Assembly (NCBI GenBank): GCA_945876435.1
Contig: CAMCOD010000005.1
Span: forward strand, 1 to 64,000
Direction: 5' to 3'
DNA length: 64,000 bases
Source: an uncultured Clostridia bacterium
GTDB taxonomy: Bacteria; Bacillota; Clostridia; Oscillospirales; Ruminococcaceae
Shown: one piece after another, positions 7,428-17,351 of the stretch
How positions within the stretch are numbered: position 1 is the stretch's first letter
Layout of the letters: each line of letters begins with the position of its first letter
Position numbers and translations under genes: made by a program
Notes under the pieces: model-generated
What the model was told of the DNA's origin: nothing
Database searches by the model: none
The model's input: only the letters and a program-made list of their open reading frames with translations

Positions 7428-10400
7428 TTATTTTTCCGCCGTTTTTATGCCCAGCTTGCTCTCCACCTGGGTCACATCAAGCTCGATCAGCCGGGAAACG
7501 CCTTTTTCCTGCATGGTGACACCATACAGTACATCTGCCTCTTCCATTGTGCCCCGGCGGTGGGTAATGGAAATAAACTGGGTTTTTCCGGTCAGTTTCC
7601 GCAGATAGGCAGCATAACGGCTTACATTGACCTCATCCAGCGCAGCCTCGATCTCGTCCAGGATGCAGAATGAGGATGGTTTTACTTTTAAAATTGAGAA
7701 ATAAATGGCGATCGCCACCAGCGCCTTTTCTCCGCCGGACAGAGCAGTCAGACTTTTGATGATCTTACCCGGTGGCTGCACGCGAATGTCGATCCCTGAG
7801 TTCAGCACATCCTCCGGATCCAGAAGCAGAAGCTCTCCTTTTCCTCCGCCGAAAAGTTCAGCAAAAATCGTGGAGAAGTGCCGGCTGATCTCCTGGAAGC
7901 TGGTAAGGAAAAGCTCTCTCATTTGGGAAGTCAGATCCCGGATCAAGCGGATAAGTTCACTGCGAGACTTTTCCACATCATCAATCTGCTCCTTCAGGAA
8001 GCGGTACCGCTGCGAAACCTCCCGGTATTCTTCAATGGCTCCCACATTGATGGAGCCAAGGGCCCGAATCTGATTTTTCAGTTCCAGCAGCCGACCATTG
8101 GCTTTTACATTGTCCTCCAAAGGAGCCGCGATTTCTTCTGCCTGACTGCGGGTCAGACTGTATTCGTCCCATAGCCTTGCGATCAGTTTATCATACTCGA
8201 TCTGCAGAGAAAAGCGTTTTTCCTCATAACGCTGCATTTCCCCAGAGGCACGCTCTTTCTCGGAAATATACTGCTTTTCCTGCTCTCGCATTTCGGTCAG
8301 CTTTCGCTCCAACTGAGTCTGTTTTCCGTATAATTCCTGAATATCCTTGGCGGTCTGCTGGATATCCTGCCGTGCCTGTTCCCCCGTGCGCTGTTGGGCT
8401 TTGATTTCCTGAATGGCCTGAGTGTTTTTATCCTTCAGCGTCTGGATGCGAGCTGTGATATCGGCAGACAGATCTTTCTGCTCATTCTGCGAGTTCAGCA
8501 TCCGCTGTTCAGCCGCTGCCAAAGCCTCCAGATCTTTGCTCAGAGAAAGAATCTGAAAACGCTTTTCATTCATTTGATTCTGTATGGTTTGACACCGGGC
8601 CGTCAGTTCATTTCGCTCGTTGGTGCGAAGCTCCAGTTCGGAGAATACCGTTTCCAATTCCCGGCTGGCTTGAGCGATTCGCTCTTCAGAGGAACTGCTG
8701 TTCTTCTCCACTTCCTCCAGCCGCTTTTGTATCCGTTTATATTCCTTCTCATCCGCTTCATCAGCCTGCTTCATTTCCTCCAGGCTCACAGTCAGCCGTT
8801 TGATTTCCGACTGACAGGTAATGCGGTCTTCGCCCGTCATGCGAAGCTGCGCGTCGATGGAGGCCAATTCTGCTTCCACAGAGGCTGTTTCCTGTTTGAG
8901 TTGTGCAATTTCCGGTTCTAACCCATCGCTTTTATCCCGGAATTCCTTGGCTTCGGCGGTCAGGCGTTCAATGTCCGCCCTTCTGGATAACAAACCGGCA
9001 TTTTTCACCGTCGAACCGCCGGTCAGAGAACCGCCCGCATTGACCAACTGACCATCAAGGGTCACAATGCGGAATTTATAGCCATATTTTCTGGCAATCT
9101 CTACGGCGTGGTCAATGGTTTGTGCCACCACAATGCGTCCCAGAAGGTTTTCCATAATGGATCGGTAGCGCGCTTCGCAGCGGATCAGCCGGGAAGCAAC
9201 GCCGCAGAAACCTTCCTCCCGCTCAATTCCGCTTGCCTGCAGCGCTTGAGGCTTTATGGTGGTGAGAGGCAGGAAGGTTGCCCGTCCGCCCCGGCTGAAT
9301 TTCAAATACTGGATAGCGGCCTTGGCGCTGTCCTCGTTATCCACCACAATGCTCTGCATCGAAGCGCCCAGGGCTGTCTCAATGGCCAGCGCATAATCGG
9401 TGGAGGTGCTGAGCAGTTGGGACACCGAGCCATGGATCCCGCGGAGTTTTCCGCTTTTCCCGGCCTGCATGACCTGTTTTACACTGTTCTGGAAGCCTTC
9501 CATGGAGCGTTCCATATCGCTGAGGACCTTTGCCTGGTGCATCTTGCGCTCGGATTCCTGCAAAAGCTGTCTTTGCTGTTCAAGCAGCTCATCCAGATGA
9601 CGTTTCCGGCTGGACCGCTTCAGCTCATAGCCCTTCTGACTGTTTTGCAGGGAAAGTTCTTTCTGCCCGATGCTGTGAAGAAACTGCTGGCTGTTTTTCA
9701 GCTCCTGTTCCAGCGCTTCCCGGTTCTCTTTTCGATTTTGACGGTTTTGTTCTACGGATAAAAGCCACTGTCTGGTTTCTTCCAGCAAAGTAGAAGACGA
9801 AGCACGATTCAATTTTTGAAGGGCAATGTTCTGCTCATAAGCGTTTCGCCTAGATTTAAGCGTCACAACAGCTTCCGCTGCCTGATGGTAATTGGCAGAA
9901 AGCTCCTGATACCTTTGTTCCAGAGAGAGAGTTTCTTCTTTCAGGGACTTCAGCTTCTCTTTTCCGGCACCCTGTTCCTTTTGGTTTTTCTCAATTGTCT
10001 CCAAAAGAGCATTTTGATTCTGGCTGTAGCGGTTGAGCTCCTGCTGAAGATCCTGTATGGAGCGGCTGTTATGTAAAATATCATTTTCCAGCACCGCAAT
10101 GGCAGCGTCTATCTTACCGAGGGATTCGGTCAGAGCAGATGATTGGCTTCGTTTCGCCTCAATTTCCACTGAACAGCGCTGCACCTGCCCATAGGATTCC
10201 TCCAGGCGGGCCGCATATTCCTCCAGTACAGCCTCTGTGTCGCTGAGCCTGTTTTTTGCCACAAGAGCCAGAGCTTCCTGCTGCTCCAGCTTCTCACTGA
10301 GACTGCCAAGGGAGTGAATCCAGAGGGAAACCTCCAGCTTCTTCTTTTCGTCGGACAACAAAAGGAATTTCTGCGCTTTTTCCGACTGCTGACGCAAAGG

Positions 10401-11009
10401 CTCCACCCGCTCCTCCAGCTCCGCCAGAATATCTTTCAGGCGAAGCAGGTTTTCATAGGCAGCCTGCAGCTTCTTTTCCGCCTCCTCTTTGCGGTAACGG
10501 AACTTACTGATTCCGGCGGCTTCTTCGAAGATTTCTCTTCGCTGACTGCTTTTGGCGGAGACAATCTCATCAATGCGTCCCTGCCCGATAATGGAGTAGC
10601 CATCCCGCCCCAATCCGGTATCCATCAGCAGTTCATTGATATCCTTCAAGCGGACAGCCGCAGAATTGATGCGGTATTCGCTTTCACCGGAGCGGTAAAG
10701 TTTGCGGGAAATGGTCACCTCGTCATTATCCACAGCAAGCTCCCGATCCCGGTTATCAAATGTCAGGGAAACGAAAGCATAACCGGTGGGCTTGCGCTTA
10801 TCGGAGCCGAGGAAGATCACATCCTCCATCTTCTCTCCCCGCAGGTTTCGGACCGATTGTTCTCCCATTACCCAGCCCATGGCATCGGAAATATTGCTTT
10901 TACCACTGCCGTTTGGCCCGACGACTGCGGTAATGCCCTGATCAAAATGCAGGGTCGTTTTATCCGGGAAGGATTTAAAGCCCTGGATCTGCAATGACTT
11001 CAGCTGCAT
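7428..11009 (-). CDS. smc: Chromosome segregation protein SMC
   Basis: Core ATPase of the SMC-ScpAB condensin; 1193 residues. The N-terminal Walker A is GPNGSGKSNISDAM (about residues 32-45). Two long coiled coils flank a glycine-rich hinge at roughly 500-680 (ending LVNAGGSLTGGSTVKNAGLL). The C-terminal head has the ABC signature LSGGEKALVAIAI and Walker B FCILDEIEAALDEVN. The start codon overlaps the last 10 bases of the radical SAM gene upstream, indicating coupled translation. scpA and scpB are not in this window. Confidence 0.98.
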   Translation of the reverse strand: MQLKSLQIQGFKSFPDKTTLHFDQGITAVVGPNGSGKSNISDAMGWVMGEQSVRNLRGEKMEDVIFLGSDKRKPTGYAFVSLTFDNRDRELAVDNDEVTISRKLYRSGESEYRINSAAVRLKDINELLMDTGLGRDGYSIIGQGRIDEIVSAKSSQRREIFEEAAGISKFRYRKEEAEKKLQAAYENLLRLKDILAELEERVEPLRQQSEKAQKFLLLSDEKKKLEVSLWIHSLGSLSEKLEQQEALALVAKNRLSDTEAVLEEYAARLEESYGQVQRCSVEIEAKRSQSSALTESLGKIDAAIAVLENDILHNSRSIQDLQQELNRYSQNQNALLETIEKNQKEQGAGKEKLKSLKEETLSLEQRYQELSANYHQAAEAVVTLKSRRNAYEQNIALQKLNRASSSTLLEETRQWLLSVEQNRQNRKENREALEQELKNSQQFLHSIGQKELSLQNSQKGYELKRSSRKRHLDELLEQQRQLLQESERKMHQAKVLSDMERSMEGFQNSVKQVMQAGKSGKLRGIHGSVSQLLSTSTDYALAIETALGASMQSIVVDNEDSAKAAIQYLKFSRGGRATFLPLTTIKPQALQASGIEREEGFCGVASRLIRCEARYRSIMENLLGRIVVAQTIDHAVEIARKYGYKFRIVTLDGQLVNAGGSLTGGSTVKNAGLLSRRADIERLTAEAKEFRDKSDGLEPEIAQLKQETASVEAELASIDAQLRMTGEDRITCQSEIKRLTVSLEEMKQADEADEKEYKRIQKRLEEVEKNSSSSEERIAQASRELETVFSELELRTNERNELTARCQTIQNQMNEKRFQILSLSKDLEALAAAEQRMLNSQNEQKDLSADITARIQTLKDKNTQAIQEIKAQQRTGEQARQDIQQTAKDIQELYGKQTQLERKLTEMREQEKQYISEKERASGEMQRYEEKRFSLQIEYDKLIARLWDEYSLTRSQAEEIAAPLEDNVKANGRLLELKNQIRALGSINVGAIEEYREVSQRYRFLKEQIDDVEKSRSELIRLIRDLTSQMRELFLTSFQEISRHFSTIFAELFGGGKGELLLLDPEDVLNSGIDIRVQPPGKIIKSLTALSGGEKALVAIAIYFSILKVKPSSFCILDEIEAALDEVNVSRYAAYLRKLTGKTQFISITHRRGTMEEADVLYGVTMQEKGVSRLIELDVTQVESKLGIKTAEK

Positions 11010-12031
11010 TCTGTTTCACGTCCTTCCTCCTCCACGGTTTGAATGACAAACTGCCGTGCTTCCATTCCCGGCAGCGGTTTCACTTTAATGTTATAGCCCT
11101 GATTTTTCAGCTTCTGCAGGTTTTCTCTGTTCTGACCCACCATTTTTGACAGATCGGACGGCCGCACAAAGAGGTGATATTTTGCGCTTTGCTCCCTGTG
11201 TTCCAGTTCAGAAAGGGCCTGCCGATAGTAAAGGCGGCTTTCGCAGAGCTCCCGGAACGCCGGATGATAAGGCCCCGCCAGAAGTTCCTTTTCCACAGAT
11301 AACGCGGCGTGCAGCCCCATACGGATCACCCGGATCCCCTGTTTCTCAAACAAGTCCAAAAAAGAGGCGGCTAATTCCACTGCTTCTTCCAGCTCCAACG
11401 GCTTATAAAGGCCTTTCTGGTACAGACAAGCCAGTTCGGTACCCTTCAATACAAGAGTGGGGTAGATCCGCACCGTATCCGGCCTGAGGGCGGCGATGGC
11501 TTTCGCCGTAGCCCACATACTTTCTTTGCTATCACCGTAAAGCCCCGGCATAAATTGCAAACCGAGCTCAAAGGGATACTGCCGGATCAAAGCAACCGCC
11601 TGTTCCACATCCTCCGCCGTATGGCCTCTGTGATTAAGGTTTAGGATCCGGTTATCCATAGATTGAACACCCAGTTCAATGGCTGTAACGCCGAAATTTT
11701 GAAGCAAACGAAGAACCGTATGATCAATGGCGTCCGGACGAGTGGAAATGCGGATGCCCGCAAACCCGTCTTTTCCAAGAAAAGGCTGAACAGCTTGAAG
11801 TAACTCCAGCATATAGTCCCGGTCAATGGCCGTAAAACTGCCGCCGAAAAAGGCAATTTCCGTGTTTTGCGCGGCTTTCCCCCGTTGTTTCAGCGCCTCC
11901 CGGCAAAGGGCGGCGGCTTCTTCTCCGCTGGGTGCCTGCTGCTGACCGGAAATGGTTCGCTGATTGCAGAAACTGCACTGGTTGGGACAACCAGCATGAG
12001 GCACAAAAATGGCAATATTGGCGTGTTTCAT
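11000..12031 (-). CDS. Elp3-like radical SAM protein
   Basis: A 343-residue radical SAM enzyme with the cluster motif CPNQCSFC (CxxxCxxC) at residues 15-22, then FFGGSFTAIDRDYM and STRPDAID. This is the layout of the Elp3 radical SAM family, but the protein is too short to carry the acetyltransferase domain of true Elp3. The C-terminal 60 residues (AKYHLFVRPSDLSKMVGQ onward) may bind RNA or a partner. It lies between rnc (1-nt TAATG overlap) and smc (10-nt overlap). The substrate is unknown; a tRNA- or rRNA-modifying role is only an inference from the relationship to Elp3. Confidence 0.88.
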   Translation of the reverse strand: MKHANIAIFVPHAGCPNQCSFCNQRTISGQQQAPSGEEAAALCREALKQRGKAAQNTEIAFFGGSFTAIDRDYMLELLQAVQPFLGKDGFAGIRISTRPDAIDHTVLRLLQNFGVTAIELGVQSMDNRILNLNHRGHTAEDVEQAVALIRQYPFELGLQFMPGLYGDSKESMWATAKAIAALRPDTVRIYPTLVLKGTELACLYQKGLYKPLELEEAVELAASFLDLFEKQGIRVIRMGLHAALSVEKELLAGPYHPAFRELCESRLYYRQALSELEHREQSAKYHLFVRPSDLSKMVGQNRENLQKLKNQGYNIKVKPLPGMEARQFVIQTVEEEGRETECS

Positions 12032-12708
12032 TACTTGCCCATCAGTTCCAGAGCCTCTTTTGCCGCCATCTGCTCCGCGTTTTTCTTGCTTCGGCCTTCG
12101 CCCACACCGATCACATTGCTGTTGAGCCGTACTTCGACCACAAAACGCTTATCATGATCCGGTCCCTTCTCATCCACCAGGCAGTAGAGCAATTTTTCCT
12201 CCGGATTTTGCTGAACGATCTCCTGCAAAACCGTTTTATAATCCTTAAAAGACAGCCGTTCTTCGTTTGCCAGCATTTCCTTGACAAAAGGCAGCACAAA
12301 TTCCCTGGCTGCTTCCATGCCGCCGTCCATATAAATCGAAGAAATCAGCGCTTCAAAGGCATCCGCCAGAATAGAAGGGCGCTGGCGGCCTCCGGTCAGC
12401 TCTTCCCCTTTACCCAGGCGAAGATGTTTGCCCAAATCAATGCTGTTTGCCATCACATCCAGGGACTTTTCGCAGACAATGGCTGCCCGCAGCTTCGTCA
12501 GATCCCCCTCCTGGGAGGTATAGGTATTGAACAGGTAATCGGACACAATAATTGACAGCACCGCATCACCCAGAAACTCCAACCGCTCGTTGTAAGGGGT
12601 ATCGTGCTTCATCTCGTTGGCGTAGGAGGAATGTGTCATCGCTACTTCCAGCCACATCCGGTTTTTAAACGTGTAGTGAATTTTCTGTTCCAGTTCGTCA
12701 AGAAACAT
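12031..12708 (-). CDS. rnc: Ribonuclease III
   Basis: Double-strand-specific RNase that matures rRNA precursors; 225 residues from the chosen start. The catalytic signature ERLEFLGDAVLSIIVSDYLF is present. The second acidic residue set (ILADAFEALISSIYMDGG) follows, with a C-terminal double-stranded RNA-binding domain ending SKKNAEQMAAKEALELM. The frame stays open 32 codons further upstream, but an AAGGGAG site stands directly before the ATG at 12708. That gives the normal family length. A strong hairpin lies upstream (12823-12859). No acpP or fabD separates it from plsX, unlike many bacteria. Confidence 0.96.
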   Translation of the reverse strand: MFLDELEQKIHYTFKNRMWLEVAMTHSSYANEMKHDTPYNERLEFLGDAVLSIIVSDYLFNTYTSQEGDLTKLRAAIVCEKSLDVMANSIDLGKHLRLGKGEELTGGRQRPSILADAFEALISSIYMDGGMEAAREFVLPFVKEMLANEERLSFKDYKTVLQEIVQQNPEEKLLYCLVDEKGPDHDKRFVVEVRLNSNVIGVGEGRSKKNAEQMAAKEALELMGK

Positions 12709-12822
12709 ATTTTCTCCCTTCTCTCCGAACAGTTTTGAAAAACGGGCGCAAAATGCAACCCACTTTTCAAAGCCGTTCAAATTCAATCGTTTTTTATATT
12801 CCATTTTTTAATTTTGCCCATA

Positions 12823-12859
12823 CCGCGGAGGCTTCGCCATTTGGACGAAACCTCTGCGG
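12823..12859 (-). other. Strong hairpin between plsX and rnc
   Basis: Inverted repeat CCGCGGAGGCTTCG / CGAAACCTCTGCGG (14-bp arms, two G-T or mismatched positions) around a 9-nt loop. It lacks a T-run on either strand, so it is not a standard terminator. Its place in the rnc 5' region fits an RNase III processing site, an inference from the autoregulation known in Escherichia coli. Confidence 0.5.
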
Positions 12860-12872
12860 CAACAAGGCAAGC

Positions 12873-13892
12873 TTATGCTTCCTTTTCTTCCTTGTTTTCC
12901 TGCTTCAGCGCAGACAGAGCAGACTGCATTTCTTCAATCACATGGTTGTCCACATATTCTTTTGCCTGACGAATGGCGTTCTTAAAGGCTCTGGCGTCAG
13001 AACTGCCGTGGGCTTTGATTACCGGCTGGGCCGCACCCAACAGAGGCGCGCCGCCGTGCTCCTTATAATCCATGGTCTTTTTGAAATCTTTCAGGCTGTC
13101 CATCATCAGGACTGCGGCCAATTTGGTCTTAACACTGCCTTTGAACATTTTTTTCAGTTCGGCGGAGAAGAATTTCGCCATTCCTTCGGTCAATTTCAAG
13201 GCCACATTTCCGGTAAAACCGTCTGCAACCGCTACATCACAGTCGCCCAGAGGCAGTCCCCTTGCCTCAACGTTGCCGATAAAGTTAACCGGAGCCTTCT
13301 GCAGCAGTTTGTACGTTTCCAGCTGCAATTCCAGCCCTTTGGTTTCTTCGGTACCGATGTTGACAAGGCCGACCCGAGGATTTTTTACACCTTTCAACCG
13401 CTCCAAATAAACGCTGCCCATAACACCGAACTGCGCCAGCATCTCTGGACGGCACTCCGCGTTGGCACCGGCATCCATCAGCAGGTAAAAACTCTTGGCG
13501 TTGGGGATCACCGTAGCCAAACCAACCCGGCGAACCCCTTTCAGGCGTTTGATAATCAGGGATGCGCCGACCACAAGGGCTCCAGTGCTGCCAGCGGAAA
13601 CGAAAGCGTCGCCTTCTCCGTTTTTCAGGGCTTTCAGTCCTACAGCCATGGAACTGTCTGCATATTCCTTCAGGAGTGTGGTTGGATCAGCCTCCACCGG
13701 GATCACCGCCGGAGCGTGGAGAATATCCATTCCATCCAGTGCCACATTGTTCTCCTTGGCACAGCGGCGGATTGCCTCCTCATCACCACAAAGGGTGATG
13801 GAAAGGACATAGTCCTCCTTCGCCATAGCGCAGCCCTTCAGCACCTCCAAAGGCGCGTTGTCACCGCCAAAAGCATCTACAATAATTCTCAT
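12873..13892 (-). CDS. plsX: Phosphate acyltransferase PlsX
   Basis: Makes acyl-phosphate from acyl-ACP for the PlsX/PlsY route to lysophosphatidic acid; a peripheral membrane enzyme. It is 339 residues with the family start RIIVDAFGGDNAPLEVLKG and internal AVADGFTGNVALKLTEG. An AAGGAGG site precedes the ATG. The usual downstream fabD and acpP are absent; rnc follows after 164 bp. It lies 13 bp after trmFO. Confidence 0.96.
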   Translation of the reverse strand: MRIIVDAFGGDNAPLEVLKGCAMAKEDYVLSITLCGDEEAIRRCAKENNVALDGMDILHAPAVIPVEADPTTLLKEYADSSMAVGLKALKNGEGDAFVSAGSTGALVVGASLIIKRLKGVRRVGLATVIPNAKSFYLLMDAGANAECRPEMLAQFGVMGSVYLERLKGVKNPRVGLVNIGTEETKGLELQLETYKLLQKAPVNFIGNVEARGLPLGDCDVAVADGFTGNVALKLTEGMAKFFSAELKKMFKGSVKTKLAAVLMMDSLKDFKKTMDYKEHGGAPLLGAAQPVIKAHGSSDARAFKNAIRQAKEYVDNHVIEEMQSALSALKQENKEEKEA

Positions 13893-13905
13893 TGGATCTT
13901 CCTCC

Positions 13906-15216
13906 TTATTCTCGGCTGCTGAGATATGTTTCCAAGCTGTTTAACGCACGTTCCGCGATTTTTTCATAGCGCAGCGTCTTGTCCCGTATCCGATCCTCCA
14001 AAGGCGGTAAAATGCCCATATTGGCACCCATCGGCTGGAAATCCACAACGGTTTCATCGCTGATATAACGAGCCAGCGCGCCCAGCATAGTGTCGGCTGG
14101 CAACAGCAGCGGTTCCTTGCCGTTGGCCGCCAGCCACAGGTTCTGCGCCGCCAGAATTCCGGAGGCCGCAGATTCCATGTATCCCTCAACACCGGTCATT
14201 TGTCCGGCAAAATAAATCCGCCGGTCCTTTTTTAAGCAAAAGCTGCTGTCCAACAGTTTCGGCGAATTGAGGAAGGTGTTGCGGTGCATGACGCCGTAGC
14301 GGATAAATTCCGCATTCTCCAGTCCGGGAATCATGCCAAAAACCCTTTTTTGCTCCGGGAACTTCAGATTGGTCTGAAAACCGACCAGATTATAGAGGCT
14401 GCCCTGATTATTTTCGCTGCGCAGCTGAACAACAGCCCAAGGACGATGGCCGGTTTTTGGGTCCGTCAGGCCAACCGGTTTCAGCGGACCGTAGCGCAGG
14501 GTGTCCGGTCCTCTCTTTGCCATAACCTCCACTGGCATACAACCTTCATAAACCTTGAAATCCTGCCGTTCAAAGGCATGAAGTTCCACAGCTTCAGCGG
14601 AAACGAGCGCTTCATAAAATGCTTCATATTCCTCTTTGTTCATGGGACAGTTGATGTAGTCATCCTCTCCCCTGCCATAGCGGGCGGCGAAGAAAACTTT
14701 GTCTTTGTCAATGGAATCAAAGGTCACGATCGGCGCGGCGGCGTCAAAGAAGGACAGGTATTGCTCCCCGCAAAGCTTGCCAATATCTTCGGCCAGATGT
14801 TCCGCCGTCAAAGGGCCGCTGGCAATGATTACATAGCCCTCCTCCGGAATTTTATCCACCCGTTCGTGAATCACTTTGATATTGGGGTGGCTTTCGATCT
14901 TTTTCGTGATATAGTCGGAGAATTTTTCCCGGTCAACAGCCAAAGCCCCTCCGGCGGGAACCGCTGTTTCCAGCGCGGCCTCCATGCACAAAGAGCCCAG
15001 ACGGCGCATTTCCTCTTTCATCAAGCCGGCAGCGGAACCGATCCTTTTTGCTTTCAGAGAATTGGAGCAGATCAGCTCGGCATAACCGTTGTATTTGTGG
15101 GCAGGCGAATATTGTACTGGCTTCATCTCATAGAGAGAGACTGCAGCCCCTCTCTCCGCCAAAGCCCAGGCAGCCTCCACACCGGCAAGTCCTGCCCCGA
15201 TGACAGTAACTTCCAT
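13906..15216 (-). CDS. trmFO: tRNA m5U54 methyltransferase TrmFO (folate/FAD)
   Basis: Flavoprotein that forms 5-methyluridine at tRNA position 54 using methylenetetrahydrofolate. The FAD-binding start [20 protein letters not shown] is immediately N-terminal. The conserved [12 protein letters not shown] and the C-terminal [10 protein letters not shown] region are present. I place the start at 15216 (436 residues), where AAGGAG lies about ten bases upstream and the N-terminus matches the family. An in-frame start at 15249 would overlap topA by 26 bp. The topA-trmFO neighbourhood is widely conserved in Firmicutes. Confidence 0.95.
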   Translation of the reverse strand: MEVTVIGAGLAGVEAAWALAERGAAVSLYEMKPVQYSPAHKYNGYAELICSNSLKAKRIGSAAGLMKEEMRRLGSLCMEAALETAVPAGGALAVDREKFSDYITKKIESHPNIKVIHERVDKIPEEGYVIIASGPLTAEHLAEDIGKLCGEQYLSFFDAAAPIVTFDSIDKDKVFFAARYGRGEDDYINCPMNKEEYEAFYEALVSAEAVELHAFERQDFKVYEGCMPVEVMAKRGPDTLRYGPLKPVGLTDPKTGHRPWAVVQLRSENNQGSLYNLVGFQTNLKFPEQKRVFGMIPGLENAEFIRYGVMHRNTFLNSPKLLDSSFCLKKDRRIYFAGQMTGVEGYMESAASGILAAQNLWLAANGKEPLLLPADTMLGALARYISDETVVDFQPMGANMGILPPLEDRIRDKTLRYEKIAERALNSLETYLSSRE

Positions 15217-15223
15217 ATTATTC

Positions 15224-17302
15224 TTACTCCTTTTCCTTAACATATCCACAGCCCTCTTTCAGGCAGTGGATCTCCCCTCCGCGGCCGCCTTTTTTAAACA
15301 GTGAGCTGCCGCACTGGGGGCATTTATCCGGCAAAGGCTTATCCCAGGTCATGAAAGCACAGGTTGGATTATCTTCACAGCCGTAATATGTCTTTCCTTT
15401 TTTGGATTTTTTGGCTAAAACCCGTTTTCCGCAGATGGGGCAGCGGGCGTTGGTATCCTGCACGATGCGTTTGGTGTTGCTGCACTCCGGATAACCGGGG
15501 CAGGCCAGGAATTTTCCATAGCGGCCCATTTTGACTACCATATTTCGGCCGCATTTTTCGCAGATCACATCGGTCACTTCATCGGGAACGGTCAAATGGA
15601 CACCCTCCATCTCCTTCTCCGCCTTCTGCAAAGAGGCGGAAAAGTCTCCGTAGAATTCCCGAAGCATATCGTGCCAGTCCACTTTCCCCTCTTCCACCCG
15701 GTCAAGATCGGTTTCCATCTGGGCGGTAAAGTCTACATTGACAATGTTGCTGAACTGTTCCTCCATCAACTGGTTGGTCACTTCACCCAGAGCAGTAGGG
15801 ACAAGGCTTTTGCCGTCCCGCTCCACATAACCGCGGGCCAATACCGTTGTCAGCGTGGGTGCATAGGTGCTTGGACGGCCAATGCCGTTTTCCTCCAGTG
15901 CCTTGATAATGGAAGCCTCGGTATATCTGGCCGGCGGCTGGGTGAAGTGCTGGCTTCCTTCCAGCCCATCCAGATGAAGGATCTCTCCTTCTGTCAGTTC
16001 CGGCAGAGGAGCAGCCTTTTCTTCCGGCGTATCCTTGCTTTCTTCATAGAGTGCGGTATAGCCGTCAAATACAACTGTATAGCCGGAAGCGCGGAATCCA
16101 TAATCACCGCAGTTGATCTGCGCGGAAACTGTATTCAGCACACAGTTGGACATCTGGCTGGCAATAAACCGCTCCCAGATCAGCTTGTACAGCTTGTACT
16201 GGTCTGCGGTCAGGGACTCCTTCACCATTTCCGGCGTCATATTGGGCATAGTGGGGCGGATCGCCTCATGTCCATCCTGGGCATTATTCTTCTGTTTATA
16301 AACCCGGGGAGCTTCCGGCAGATATTTCTCGCCATATTTTTCACCGATAAAATCGGCGGCAGCTTTTCGCGCCTCGTCGGAGATGCGGAGAGAGTCTGTT
16401 CTCATATAGGAAATCAGACCGACCGCACCCAGCTTCGGCAAAGAAATGCCTTCGTACAGCTCCTGCGCCGCTTTCATGGTTCGTTTCGCCTGGAATCCAA
16501 GGCGACGGGAAGCCTCCTGCTGCATGGTAGAGGTGGTGAACGGCGGTGCCGGCGATTTCTGGCGAACGCCCTTCTTAATGTTGGCGACCACATGCTCTTT
16601 GCCCTCCAAATCGGCAAGGATACGGTCGTTTTCCTCCTGATTACGGATCTCCAGTTTTTCTCCTTTGTAGGTGGTCAAACGGGCTCCAAACTGCTTTTTG
16701 GAACTGTGCGCATGATATTTGCTGTCAATATTCCAGTATTCCTCCGGAACAAAAGCCCGCACTTCCCTTTCTCTGTCTACGATCAGTTTCACCACGACGG
16801 ATTGGACCCGTCCGGCGGAAAGACCCTTTTTCACTTTTTTCCAAAGGAATGGACTCAGATTATAACCCAACAGACGATCCAGCAAACGGCGGGTCTGCTG
16901 CGCGTCTACCAGCTTCAGGTCGATCTCGCGGGGATGAGCCATCCCGTTTTTTACGCCGGTTTTGGTAATCTCATTAAAGGTAACACGGTTTTTCTGATTC
17001 AGATCCAGCCCCAGCATCGCCGCCAGGTGCCAGGAAATGGCTTCCCCTTCCCGGTCCGGGTCTGTTGCCAGATAGACAAAATCCGCTTTTTTCGCGGCGG
17101 TTTTCAGCGCCTTACGCAGTTCACCTTTCCCGCGGATATCAATATAATCCGGTTGAAAATTATTTTCCACATCAATTCCCAGCCGGCTTTTTGGCAGATC
17201 CCGGACGTGCCCCATGGAAGCCATGACTTCATAGCCCCGTCCAAGATATTTTTTGATCGTTTTTGCTTTTGCCGGAGACTCCACGATCACTAATTTCGAC
17301 AT
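15224..17302 (-). CDS. topA: DNA topoisomerase I
   Basis: Type IA topoisomerase that relaxes negative supercoils; 692 residues, matching Bacillus TopA. The Toprim domain starts [19 protein letters not shown], and [16 protein letters not shown] carries the metal-binding acids. The catalytic tyrosine lies in [10 protein letters not shown]. Three C-terminal four-cysteine zinc ribbons follow (CEKCG...CPGYPEC; CPICG...CEDNPTC; CPQCG...CLKEGC). The start at 17302 is chosen because AGGTGA precedes it at the right distance and the Toprim domain begins at once. An upstream in-frame start adds 20 unrelated residues. Confidence 0.97.
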   Translation of the reverse strand: MSKLVIVESPAKAKTIKKYLGRGYEVMASMGHVRDLPKSRLGIDVENNFQPDYIDIRGKGELRKALKTAAKKADFVYLATDPDREGEAISWHLAAMLGLDLNQKNRVTFNEITKTGVKNGMAHPREIDLKLVDAQQTRRLLDRLLGYNLSPFLWKKVKKGLSAGRVQSVVVKLIVDREREVRAFVPEEYWNIDSKYHAHSSKKQFGARLTTYKGEKLEIRNQEENDRILADLEGKEHVVANIKKGVRQKSPAPPFTTSTMQQEASRRLGFQAKRTMKAAQELYEGISLPKLGAVGLISYMRTDSLRISDEARKAAADFIGEKYGEKYLPEAPRVYKQKNNAQDGHEAIRPTMPNMTPEMVKESLTADQYKLYKLIWERFIASQMSNCVLNTVSAQINCGDYGFRASGYTVVFDGYTALYEESKDTPEEKAAPLPELTEGEILHLDGLEGSQHFTQPPARYTEASIIKALEENGIGRPSTYAPTLTTVLARGYVERDGKSLVPTALGEVTNQLMEEQFSNIVNVDFTAQMETDLDRVEEGKVDWHDMLREFYGDFSASLQKAEKEMEGVHLTVPDEVTDVICEKCGRNMVVKMGRYGKFLACPGYPECSNTKRIVQDTNARCPICGKRVLAKKSKKGKTYYGCEDNPTCAFMTWDKPLPDKCPQCGSSLFKKGGRGGEIHCLKEGCGYVKEKE

Positions 17303-17351
17303 GACATCACCTGTATACTTTCTAAAGGAAACGACGGAAGCTCTCTCCGTC

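Noticed and set aside
12823..12859. Intrinsic terminator between plsX and rnc
   Set aside because: The stem is strong, but neither strand has a T-run after it.
15596..17293. Long plus-strand open frame (565 codons)
   Set aside because: Antisense shadow of topA with no recognisable domain.
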